Shown here: positions 18,731 to 25,785 of the stretch, piece by piece
Layout of the letters: the number at the start of each line of letters is the position of its first letter
How positions within the stretch are numbered: the stretch's first letter is position 1
From: [Muricauda] lutisoli (nom. illeg.)
GTDB taxonomy: Bacteria; Bacteroidota; Bacteroidia; Flavobacteriales; Flavobacteriaceae
Reading direction: 5' to 3'
Assembly: GCF_017313105.1 (NCBI RefSeq)
Contig: NZ_JAFLND010000001.1
Span: 1,240,001 to 1,304,000, forward strand
Length of the DNA: 64,000 nt
Translations under genes and position numbers: made by a program
Notes under the pieces: model-generated
What the model was told of the DNA's origin: nothing
The model's input: the letters and a program-made list of their open reading frames with translations, nothing else
Database searches by the model: none

Positions 18731-19987
18731 TTAAAATTTACGTTCGGGGTCAAAGGGCGAAATAGATATGGAAAGTTTATCCCCAGAGATAAGTTCGGTG
18801 ACCAATTTACCTGTTGCTGGCCCCATGCTCCAACCCATCATCGCATGACCTGTTGCAATGGTCAGATTATCCAAGTTTTTCGGTTTTCCTATGTACGGAA
18901 GACCGTCTGGTGATACGGGACGAAGGCCACATTTTGCGCGTTTCTTGGCCTCTTCCGGAATTTGGAGTCCATTGTAGTAGCTTTCAACACCTTTTGCAAT
19001 CGCCTCTACCCTTTCCTTTCGGATGGTATGGTTGATTCCCGAGAATTCCATGGTTCCGGCAAAACGGGTAAAACCTTCCATTGGGGTAACAGCGATTTTT
19101 TTCTCCATTAAAATGGCCGGCATACTTATGTTGGTGGGCTCCTCTACATTGATCCCATATCCCTTGCCCGCCTGTAATGGTAGTTTTAGGTTTAATTTTT
19201 TGGAAAGTTCCGAAGTCCATGATCCAGCTGCAAAGACCACTTCGTCAGCGGTATAGCTTGCTTTTTCGGTTATAACTTCCGTTATATACCCGTCTGATAC
19301 GGATACATTGGTTACCGCTTCGTTCTTATGAATGTCCACCCCGACCTTTTCCAAATGTTCCTGCATTCGTTTCATAATGAGCGGTGGGGTGGTGTGGCGG
19401 TCACATTCCCAAAGTATAGCCCCTTTGGCATTAAAATCGACCTTGGGTTCTATCTTCTTCAATTCTTCTTTTGATAGGTGCTTGCCCACCAATCCCAATT
19501 TAGCTGCTTTCTCCACAACTTCCATTTCATGATCGCGGGATTTCTCGGTTTGGTAGACCATCATCAAACCTTGTTGTCCTATTGGAAAATCTCCCAAGTC
19601 ACCGGAATCCTTTATGCCTTTGTACAGTTCCCTGCTCAATATGTTAATGTCTCGGATAACGGACATGGATCGCTCCACCTTGGCTTGGGTAGAGGATTTT
19701 TTAAAGTACCACGCCCATTTTATAAAATCAGGGTCTAATCTTGGCTTCATGTAAAATGGGCTCGACGAATTGAACATATATTTCAATCCTTGTGTAATCA
19801 TGCCCGGTGACGCCAATGAAACAATATGGCTCGGTGTAAGATAACCGGCATTGACGAACGAAGCTCCCGAGGTAATGTCCGATTTGTCCAAAACAGTTAC
19901 CCGGTGGCCTGCTTTCTGCAAAAAGTAAGCAGTGGATAGTCCAACAATTCCACCTCCAACTACAATTACACTTTTATTCTTGCCCAT
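18731..19987 (-). CDS. FAD-dependent D-amino acid dehydrogenase-like oxidoreductase
   Basis: A 418-aa DAO-superfamily flavoprotein. The FAD-binding Rossmann motif GGGIVGLSTAYFLQKAGH starts near residue 11, and the C-terminal FAD contact CGLRPVSPDGLPYIG, then GHAMMGWSMGPATGKLV, is conserved. It matches DadA-type D-amino acid dehydrogenases and the related hydroxyproline-pathway oxidases. No racemase, dehydratase or transporter lies nearby to choose between these. Confidence 0.83.
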   Translation of the reverse strand: MGKNKSVIVVGGGIVGLSTAYFLQKAGHRVTVLDKSDITSGASFVNAGYLTPSHIVSLASPGMITQGLKYMFNSSSPFYMKPRLDPDFIKWAWYFKKSSTQAKVERSMSVIRDINILSRELYKGIKDSGDLGDFPIGQQGLMMVYQTEKSRDHEMEVVEKAAKLGLVGKHLSKEELKKIEPKVDFNAKGAILWECDRHTTPPLIMKRMQEHLEKVGVDIHKNEAVTNVSVSDGYITEVITEKASYTADEVVFAAGSWTSELSKKLNLKLPLQAGKGYGINVEEPTNISMPAILMEKKIAVTPMEGFTRFAGTMEFSGINHTIRKERVEAIAKGVESYYNGLQIPEEAKKRAKCGLRPVSPDGLPYIGKPKNLDNLTIATGHAMMGWSMGPATGKLVTELISGDKLSISISPFDPERKF

Positions 19988-20087
19988 TGCTACAACTTTA
20001 GGGTGTTCTTAAAAAGAAGCGCCAAGATACATAAAGGGCGGGAAAATGTTAATCTGTACCAGGGGAATTCTTTATCAAACTTTTGAC

Positions 20088-20095
20088 TACTTTTG
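20088..20095 (+). promoter_or_regulatory. -7 promoter box of the M28 peptidase gene
   Basis: TACTTTTG fits the Bacteroidota -7 consensus TAnnTTTG and lies 25 bp before the ATG. No convincing -33 TTTG at the usual distance is seen. Confidence 0.45.
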
Positions 20096-20120
20096 AGGGA
20101 TTTAGAAAACCATCACACGA

Positions 20121-21677
20121 ATGAAAAAACTTTCCTTATTGACATTGGGATTGGTGTTTGCCTGTAATTCCTACCAAAAAACGGTGACAGAAGCAGCACG
20201 ACCAAAACCAGTGGCAAACCCGGTCCCCTATGCGGAATCCATTACTCAAGACGATCTTAAAGACCATTTATACACCTACGCCTCGGATGAGTTTGAAGGT
20301 CGGGAAACCGGTACTCCCGGTCAAAAAAAGGCCGTAGCTTATATTCGGTCAACATATCAATCCCTGAACATTCCTCCAGCCCAATCCGATGGTGATTATT
20401 TCCAGAAGGTGCCCTTGGAGGTTTCTAACGTTCCAAAAGGAAACTTAGGCATCAATGATCAAGAATTTGAATTGGGCGAGCATGTTGTCACCTATTCAAC
20501 TGCAAAAGGAACATTTGATCAAATCGTATATGTTGGATATGGAATTGAAGAAGGCGCCTATTCGGATTACGCTAATATAAATGTAACCGGAAAGTTGGTA
20601 CTGATAAAAGCTGGTGAACCCAAAAATACTGATGGGAGCTACGTGATCTCTGGATCTACGGAAAAATCCGATTGGAGCAACATGTCCGAGGGCATGCCCA
20701 AAAAAACAAATTTGGCCATAGAAAAAGGTGCCAAAGGGGTTCTTTATTACGATACAAAGAATTATCCGCGTTTTAGGGGGTATTTTCAGTTTATGAACTC
20801 CAATAACAGTGGTCGTATGCAATTGGCAGAAGACACCAGCGATGAAACACTTATTATTTTGGACGAAAAAGCAGCTACTACCTTAAAAAGTGATATTGAG
20901 GAAGACAATGTTCCCAAAACAATTGTAGCCAATATTGAGTTGGACATTACCGGAGGTAACGATAAAATAGATTCTGAAAATGTTGTTGCTTTTTTAAAAG
21001 GAACAGAAAAACCCGAGGAGTATGTAGTCATCTCTTCCCACTTGGACCATATTGGAATTACGGGTGATGGACAAATCAATAACGGAGCCGACGATGATGG
21101 TTCGGGAACCGTTGCTTTGTTGGAAATTGCACAAGCATTTAAAAAAGCTGCGGATGAGGGCAATGGTCCCAAACGTTCCATAGTTTTCTTACATGTGACC
21201 GGGGAGGAAAAAGGTCTTTTAGGTTCTAGATATTATACCGATGTAGATCCGATTTTTCCATTGGAAAACACCGTTGTGGATTTAAATATTGATATGATAG
21301 GACGAATAGATCCTAAATACACCGGTTCCAGAAACTACCTTTATCTTATAGGTTCGGATAAATTAAGCACCGAATTACACAATCTATCCGAAGAGGTCAA
21401 TGAAAAATATGCCAATATTGAGTTTGATTACAAGTACAATGATGAAGACGATCCCAACCGTTTTTATTACCGAAGTGACCATTACAACTTTGCAAAGAAC
21501 AATATTCCGATCATATTCTATTTTAATGGTACCCATGCAGACTACCACCGACCTGGAGACACCCCTGATAAAATAAATTATGACTTGTTGGAGAACCGTG
21601 CCCGTCTGATTTTCCATACCGCATGGGAAATCGCAAACAGACCAAGTAGATTGTTGGTTGACAAAGCAGCGGATTGA
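20121..21677 (+). CDS. M28 family zinc peptidase with PA domain, lipoprotein
   Basis: A 518-aa lipoprotein (lipobox ending in C15, VFAC). A protease-associated domain (about 130-270) is inserted into an M28 aminopeptidase fold. Zinc ligands and catalytic residues are recognisable: SSHLDHIG, GADDDGSG, the catalytic Glu in TGEEKG, IDMIGR and the final His in DYHRPGD. It probably trims peptides in the periplasm or at the outer membrane. It has its own -7 box and a strong terminator, so it is monocistronic. The gene ends about 110 bp before the left end of the integrated element. Confidence 0.9.
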   Translation: MKKLSLLTLGLVFACNSYQKTVTEAARPKPVANPVPYAESITQDDLKDHLYTYASDEFEGRETGTPGQKKAVAYIRSTYQSLNIPPAQSDGDYFQKVPLEVSNVPKGNLGINDQEFELGEHVVTYSTAKGTFDQIVYVGYGIEEGAYSDYANINVTGKLVLIKAGEPKNTDGSYVISGSTEKSDWSNMSEGMPKKTNLAIEKGAKGVLYYDTKNYPRFRGYFQFMNSNNSGRMQLAEDTSDETLIILDEKAATTLKSDIEEDNVPKTIVANIELDITGGNDKIDSENVVAFLKGTEKPEEYVVISSHLDHIGITGDGQINNGADDDGSGTVALLEIAQAFKKAADEGNGPKRSIVFLHVTGEEKGLLGSRYYTDVDPIFPLENTVVDLNIDMIGRIDPKYTGSRNYLYLIGSDKLSTELHNLSEEVNEKYANIEFDYKYNDEDDPNRFYYRSDHYNFAKNNIPIIFYFNGTHADYHRPGDTPDKINYDLLENRARLIFHTAWEIANRPSRLLVDKAAD

Positions 21678-21698
21678 CCCTAAGATCTTAAACAAATC

Positions 21699-21727
21699 AA
21701 AAGCCCTCCATGTTGAGGGCTTTTTTA
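21699..21727 (+). terminator. Terminator of the M28 peptidase gene
   Basis: AAAAGCCCTC and GAGGGCTTTT form a perfect stem with a six-base loop and a following T run, 21 bp after the stop codon. Confidence 0.85.
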
Positions 21728-21744
21728 TTCAGGTTATCGAACAA

Positions 21745-21776
21745 AAAAATCCCGAACCAATAGGCAAGGGATTTTT
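21745..21776 (-). terminator. Orphaned tRNA-His terminator
   Basis: AAAAATCCC and GGGATTTTT form a nine-pair stem with a 14-base loop. It lies just 3' of the displaced tRNA-His fragment, so before insertion of the element it would have terminated the tRNA transcript on the minus strand. Confidence 0.6.
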
Positions 21777-21786
21777 GAAAACTCAA

Positions 21787-21830
21787 GGGTGGAAGACCGG
21801 GTTCGAACCGGCGACCTCTGGAACCACAAT
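21787..21830 (-). repeat. Distal attachment site: 3' half of tRNA-His (44 bp)
   Basis: These 44 bp are identical to 33706-33749, which is the 3' part of the tRNA-His gene from the anticodon loop to the end. The 5' half of the tRNA is absent here. Outside the 44 bp the two copies diverge at once. It marks the end of the integrated element distal to the integrase. Confidence 0.93.
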
Positions 21831-22182
21831 TTTTTTGAAATCGATACTCAATGATAAGTTATTGATATTCATAAGGTTGATTTTTTTCGTAACACCCTGT
21901 TTTATGGTTTATATACTCGGATATATGCCCGTATTAATTGATGTTCAAAACAACTATTTTGAAATTATTAAAAATAAAAACGTGTACACGCATATTTTAT
22001 GTTTCATAATGAAATCAATATGTCTCAACATTTAATTAAATGAAACCTACAATAGTTGATATTGTTTTATTTTGTAACTTACTGTTGCTTTTAGCCTGAA
22101 TTAATCGGGATTATTATAATAATAATGTGTTAGTAAAATCTTTCTGAACTAAATCAATTAATCCCAGTTAACTTAAAACGCT
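21831..22182. other. A+T-rich end of the element, no gene seen
   Basis: About 350 bp between the distal attachment site and the first gene. It is very A+T-rich, with no ORF that has domain-like composition. It probably holds the promoter of the 152-aa gene and possibly recombinase arm sites, but no clear repeat was found. Confidence 0.5.
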
Positions 22183-22641
22183 ATGACTGCAAGAATTAAA
22201 TACACTTCCTATCGAACCAAGAAGAGTAAGCTTCATTCATTAATCAAGCCATTCGATTATAGGGTGTTTATTGATATAATCAACCCTATTATCTGCGAAA
22301 ATAGGGGGTTAGAAATGGATAAAGCAAAGTGGGCAATAAAGCTGCAAAGCGTAGAGGTAATTGAGTTTTTAAACCAAACAGGGATAGTTATTGAAGGTTT
22401 TGGTAAGGATATCCAAATAAATGAGGTTCAAATCTCTAAAAAGCAAGTAAAGGAGCTTATCCCGGAAATAACCAATATAGAGATTGAAAAAGTACTGAAT
22501 CCGATCATAGAGAAAAGAAACTTCACTTTTTCCGATCAAAAATGGGTGCGTTACGTTTCTTTGGATGAATTACGCTTGTTTCTTGAGACTATTGGGGAAC
22601 CCATGAACATTCCTGCTTCCAATATCATTGAATTAGTTTAG
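22183..22641 (+). CDS. Unknown protein with two ~55-aa repeat modules (paralogue A)
   Basis: A 152-aa protein that I do not recognise. It contains two copies of one module, at about 17-72 and 86-140: LIKPFDYRVFIDIINPII, ending EVIEFLNQTGI, and LIPEITNIEIEKVLNPII, ending ELRLFLETIGE. The same two-module architecture is encoded by the convergent gene next to it, with which it overlaps by 4 bp at the stop codons. It is soluble, helical and lysine-rich. Nothing suggests an enzyme; a DNA- or protein-binding helical bundle is the simplest guess. Confidence 0.65.
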   Translation: MTARIKYTSYRTKKSKLHSLIKPFDYRVFIDIINPIICENRGLEMDKAKWAIKLQSVEVIEFLNQTGIVIEGFGKDIQINEVQISKKQVKELIPEITNIEIEKVLNPIIEKRNFTFSDQKWVRYVSLDELRLFLETIGEPMNIPASNIIELV

Positions 22642-23087
22642 TCCTCTGGAGTATTTTTTATAGGTAAGGTCTCACCTATACTCAACAAAAAATTGACCAC
22701 TTCGTTATATCTAAGGTATTGACATGAACGCACCTGGCAAATGCTTTTTTTACGGTTAGCAGCAACTATCAAGCTTAACTTTTCGTCAAATTCCGGTTGA
22801 CTCATTTTGTGGATTTTGGCCCGGAGACTTTTTTTTGTGATACTCAGTCCCTTAAATTTAATGTGCTTTCCAATATCATCCATTGGAAACCCCATTTCAT
22901 CCATAAATTCAACTACCTCATTACTCTGTAAATAACTCAAGGATTTTGCTTCCTGAATGGAGATACCCCGGCTCTTAGCAACAATAGGGTTAATTTCTTT
23001 GGCGAACATGGCCGCACTGAAAGGTTTTATCAAATTTAAAAGTTGTTTTTTGGTCATACGATATGACACAAAATCAAGGATGTACAT
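22638..23087 (-). CDS. Unknown protein with two ~55-aa repeat modules (paralogue B)
   Basis: A 149-aa protein, convergent with and homologous to the preceding gene. The modules are at about 15-70 and 84-138: LIKPFSAAMFAKEINPIV, ending EVVEFMDEMGFPM, and KIHKMSQPEFDEKLSLIV, ending EVVNFLLSIGETL. Both genes begin with an SYRxxKxxLxxLIKPF-type segment. Their opposite orientation with touching stop codons means they cannot share a transcript. No function is known to me. Confidence 0.65.
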   Translation of the reverse strand: MYILDFVSYRMTKKQLLNLIKPFSAAMFAKEINPIVAKSRGISIQEAKSLSYLQSNEVVEFMDEMGFPMDDIGKHIKFKGLSITKKSLRAKIHKMSQPEFDEKLSLIVAANRKKSICQVRSCQYLRYNEVVNFLLSIGETLPIKNTPED

Positions 23088-23244
23088 TTTTAATCATGGA
23101 ATTGAATATTTGGCCAGTGTAAAAATATAAATTCCTATAATAGTTATATTGTCGAGTTTTTGAAATATATGTATAACTTAAAAGCAAAAGGTGGCTCAAG
23201 TCGAAAAAATAGTACAACACTTGATTTTTAAGCCCTTTTCTTAT

Positions 23245-23976
23245 TTACGGTATCTTACCTCCGGAAATCGTATCATTCTTTTTGTCTGTATTTATATCCA
23301 AATCAAAATGTAAACTGTTCACTTCTGAGATATTTTCAACTTTCACGCTGCCACCTTGTCTAATAGTTTTGTTAGACTTCATAAATAAAAAAGATGAACA
23401 TAAAAAGACAACAAGAATAGTAGTTGTAATAATACCAAATTTAAAAAAATGATATCCCCTTAGAAGATTACTTGCTTTTACATTCGTCAAACCTATATTG
23501 GTATTTAAACAATATAAGGTGTCTTTAATTTCAATTTGAATAAACTCCCTTTCCTTTTTCTTCTGATTTTTTATAATGGTAGTTGGAGCATTGTCGCAAT
23601 AAGGATATTTTTTAATATTATAGTTGGAAAGAGAATTATGAATTGCTAGTATATAAAAAACATAGGATAATATTAAAATGATAACAAATGGGATTTTTAA
23701 ATATAGTGATAATTCCAAGATGTCCTCAATGATAAAAGGGACAAACAAACTAAGAAAAGAAAAAACAACACCAGTTTGAGAAATTAATTGTGAAGTTTTA
23801 GACTCAATACTAGCAAGTCTTGATTCTTCCTTTGTCATTATTTGCCTTATGTACTCCTTATGAAGCTTTAGGCGCCCAATTTTCAAATTTTCATAATCCT
23901 CATTATTATATTCGAATGGTTTTTTGGATTCTTCTGTAAAACTTGAATAAAATAGAAATTTTAAAAATGAACTCAT
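23245..23976 (-). CDS. Three-TM membrane protein, last gene of the KAP/graspetide operon
   Basis: A 243-aa protein: cytosolic helical N-terminus (about 25-65), TM helices near 69-84, 94-112 and 177-199, and a hydrophilic C-terminus of about 45 residues. The segment SRLASIESKTSQLISQTGV leading into TM1 resembles, at pattern level only, the entry helix of SLATT/PycTM-type membrane effectors. It starts 4 bp after the ATP-grasp stop, so it is cotranscribed. It could be an exporter or immunity component for the peptide or a membrane effector; the sequence does not decide. Confidence 0.65.
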   Translation of the reverse strand: MSSFLKFLFYSSFTEESKKPFEYNNEDYENLKIGRLKLHKEYIRQIMTKEESRLASIESKTSQLISQTGVVFSFLSLFVPFIIEDILELSLYLKIPFVIILILSYVFYILAIHNSLSNYNIKKYPYCDNAPTTIIKNQKKKEREFIQIEIKDTLYCLNTNIGLTNVKASNLLRGYHFFKFGIITTTILVVFLCSSFLFMKSNKTIRQGGSVKVENISEVNSLHFDLDINTDKKNDTISGGKIP

Positions 23977-23980
23977 CTCA

Positions 23981-24898
23981 TTATTTACAAAGTTGCTTTA
24001 TTAATGCTTCAGAAATAGGTTGCTTGGTTTGCATTTCAATCCAAGCCCACTGGCCATTGGGATTAATTTCTAGAAAATAATATTCATCGTTCTCTGTTTT
24101 AATCAAATCAATTGCTCCAAATCCTAATTCTAATTTCTTAACCAGCGAAACACATAAATTAGATATTTGACTAGGAATTTCAACTTCCTTGAATAGCAAT
24201 TTGCCTCTTCTCCAATCTGTTTTAGTTTCATCATTTTTTTGTGAATCACATTTAGCAGCAAATAATTCACTACCTACAACAGTTACACGAATCTCATAAT
24301 CCTTCTGGATATTTTTTTGGAATATGCATGGATTAATATAGTATTGATCAATTGTTTTAATTATCTGACTATTGACTTCATTTGTAAATATATAACCTGG
24401 AGAATCAGAATAGTTTATAAGACTGTAACCTATTGGCTTTACGATAATGTTCTGGCCATGCATTAAATAGAATTTTTTTATGCTGCTTTTATCATTAGTA
24501 ATTAATGTAGGGGGAATCAAAAAGCCTAACTCTTTAGCTTTCTTCAGTTGCAAAGTCTTGTTTTCAGCATTATAGATATTTTTTGGTTTACTTAACCAAT
24601 TGCAATCTATTGAGCTAAGTATATTTTTTGTTAAAGAATCATACTCAGATAAAAGATACAACTTTTCTGCTTCTGAAATATTCTCTATTACAGGAAGTTT
24701 GGTCCTTCGAAACCATCCTGAACTAAAATTAGTTTCATCTTTAAATGAAAATTCGAAATCACTGTTTATTTCAAAGGAATAAGAGGACCTGTCCAAGTCT
24801 TCACAGTTGAGCCTCTTGTAACAAATCCCTTTCTTGTTTAATTTATTGATTACAAAATCTGCAGTATAGTCTCGTTTATGCGTAACTATTAATATCAT
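23981..24898 (-). CDS. ATP-grasp graspetide (omega-ester peptide) synthetase
   Basis: A 305-aa ATP-grasp ligase of the MvdC/MvdD/graspetide type, which forms side-chain ester or amide rings in a precursor peptide. Hallmarks are the N-terminal ILIVTHKRDYTADFVINKL, KPIGYS in the ATP-binding part, KDYEIRVTVVG, the DWRRG motif and the C-terminal metal and ATP site GAIDLI followed by EINPNGQWAWIE. Its ATG overlaps the precursor gene stop as ATGA. Only one ligase is present, so probably one ester-forming activity. Family assignment is strong; the chemistry (ester or amide) is inferred. Confidence 0.9.
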   Translation of the reverse strand: MILIVTHKRDYTADFVINKLNKKGICYKRLNCEDLDRSSYSFEINSDFEFSFKDETNFSSGWFRRTKLPVIENISEAEKLYLLSEYDSLTKNILSSIDCNWLSKPKNIYNAENKTLQLKKAKELGFLIPPTLITNDKSSIKKFYLMHGQNIIVKPIGYSLINYSDSPGYIFTNEVNSQIIKTIDQYYINPCIFQKNIQKDYEIRVTVVGSELFAAKCDSQKNDETKTDWRRGKLLFKEVEIPSQISNLCVSLVKKLELGFGAIDLIKTENDEYYFLEINPNGQWAWIEMQTKQPISEALIKQLCK

Positions 24899-25245
24899 CC
24901 ATTGTTTTTATCGGAATCTGTTGCTTCGTGGCTTTCGGTTAAGGTACATGTATCCAATAAATTGGCCAATTCAATAAAATTGGAGTCTAAATCTGTTGAT
25001 TCTACTTGCGTTCTAGTTCGAGTCAATGTGTCCAGATAGGTAGTATGAAGATTATTATCGGAATCGGTAACTTCATCATGAACTTTTGTACCTGTCATAG
25101 TATCCATATCTAAAACATCAAATGCAGGTATGCCAGAATTTATGTCCACCGATAAATTAAGCCTTTCATCATAAATAACCGAGGAATATACAGGGGGTTC
25201 TTCATTGGATTTTTCTACAAAGTTTAAAGTAAAGGGTTTTTTCAT
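24895..25245 (-). CDS. Graspetide precursor with three core repeats
   Basis: A 116-aa peptide substrate for the ATP-grasp ligase downstream. Residues 1-45 look like a leader (KKPFTLNFVEKSNEEPP, then YDERLNLSVD). Three core repeats follow: 48-65, 72-89 and 98-114, each beginning DTxTxT and ending with TDxDxN after an acidic residue. Thr/Ser donors and Asp/Glu acceptors in this order are what graspetide enzymes join. The cores do not match the microviridin TxKxPSD pattern and contain only one Cys (C100). No protease or transporter gene is adjacent. Confidence 0.85.
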   Translation of the reverse strand: MKKPFTLNFVEKSNEEPPVYSSVIYDERLNLSVDINSGIPAFDVLDMDTMTGTKVHDEVTDSDNNLHTTYLDTLTRTRTQVESTDLDSNFIELANLLDTCTLTESHEATDSDKNNG

Positions 25246-25268
25246 ATAATCTTAAATTAGAGCATTCA

Positions 25269-25775
25269 TCAGGGAATAATTATTTCATTAATTTTTTTCA
25301 CATCATCATCACTGAAAGAAATCTTGTCCCGTTTAATTAAAAAGCAAAAATCCATTAACTCATTTATAAAGAGAATTTCAGGTTTACTAGAGAAATTACC
25401 ATTCATGCCAGCAATTATTTGTTTTTCCCTCAGTATGTATCCAAGATAATAATTTCCACTTTGAAAATGTATTTTAAGACCATTACGAGTAGAAGTAAAC
25501 ACTGTCATTCCATTAGCGTTCAAGTATTTTTTTTCAAAACCAAAAACTTTTGTCAACCAATCATTTTTTATAAATAAGGGTGAAAAACGGAAATCTTCAT
25601 CTCTGTTTTGTGGTAATTCATTTTCAACCATTTTTTGAAGAATGGATGGGCTTACTTTTACAATACATTTCTCAATAGTATCATATATCAAATGGCCAAT
25701 TCTGAATTTATCACTTAATCGATTCGCATAACTTAGTCTTGGATTTACATAATAATCTAAGTTGTACCCTTCCAT
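25269..25775 (-). CDS. 168-aa protein of unknown function in the KAP/graspetide operon
   Basis: A soluble protein. Its N-terminal RIGHLIYD and central FSPLFIKNDWLTKVFGFEKK segments resemble a protein family I associate with Bacteroidota phages and mobile elements (pattern RIGNxV, then PxxLTEEWLxKFGF); no function is established for it. It lies 10 bp after the KAP gene and 23 bp before the precursor gene. Partner protein, regulator or target mimic are all possible. Confidence 0.6.
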   Translation of the reverse strand: MEGYNLDYYVNPRLSYANRLSDKFRIGHLIYDTIEKCIVKVSPSILQKMVENELPQNRDEDFRFSPLFIKNDWLTKVFGFEKKYLNANGMTVFTSTRNGLKIHFQSGNYYLGYILREKQIIAGMNGNFSSKPEILFINELMDFCFLIKRDKISFSDDDVKKINEIIIP

Positions 25776-25785
25776 AATAATTTAA

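Noticed and set aside
21658-22035. Open reading frame running across the distal att site
   Set aside because: It is composed of the M28 gene end, a terminator and tRNA sequence read in another frame; composition is non-coding.
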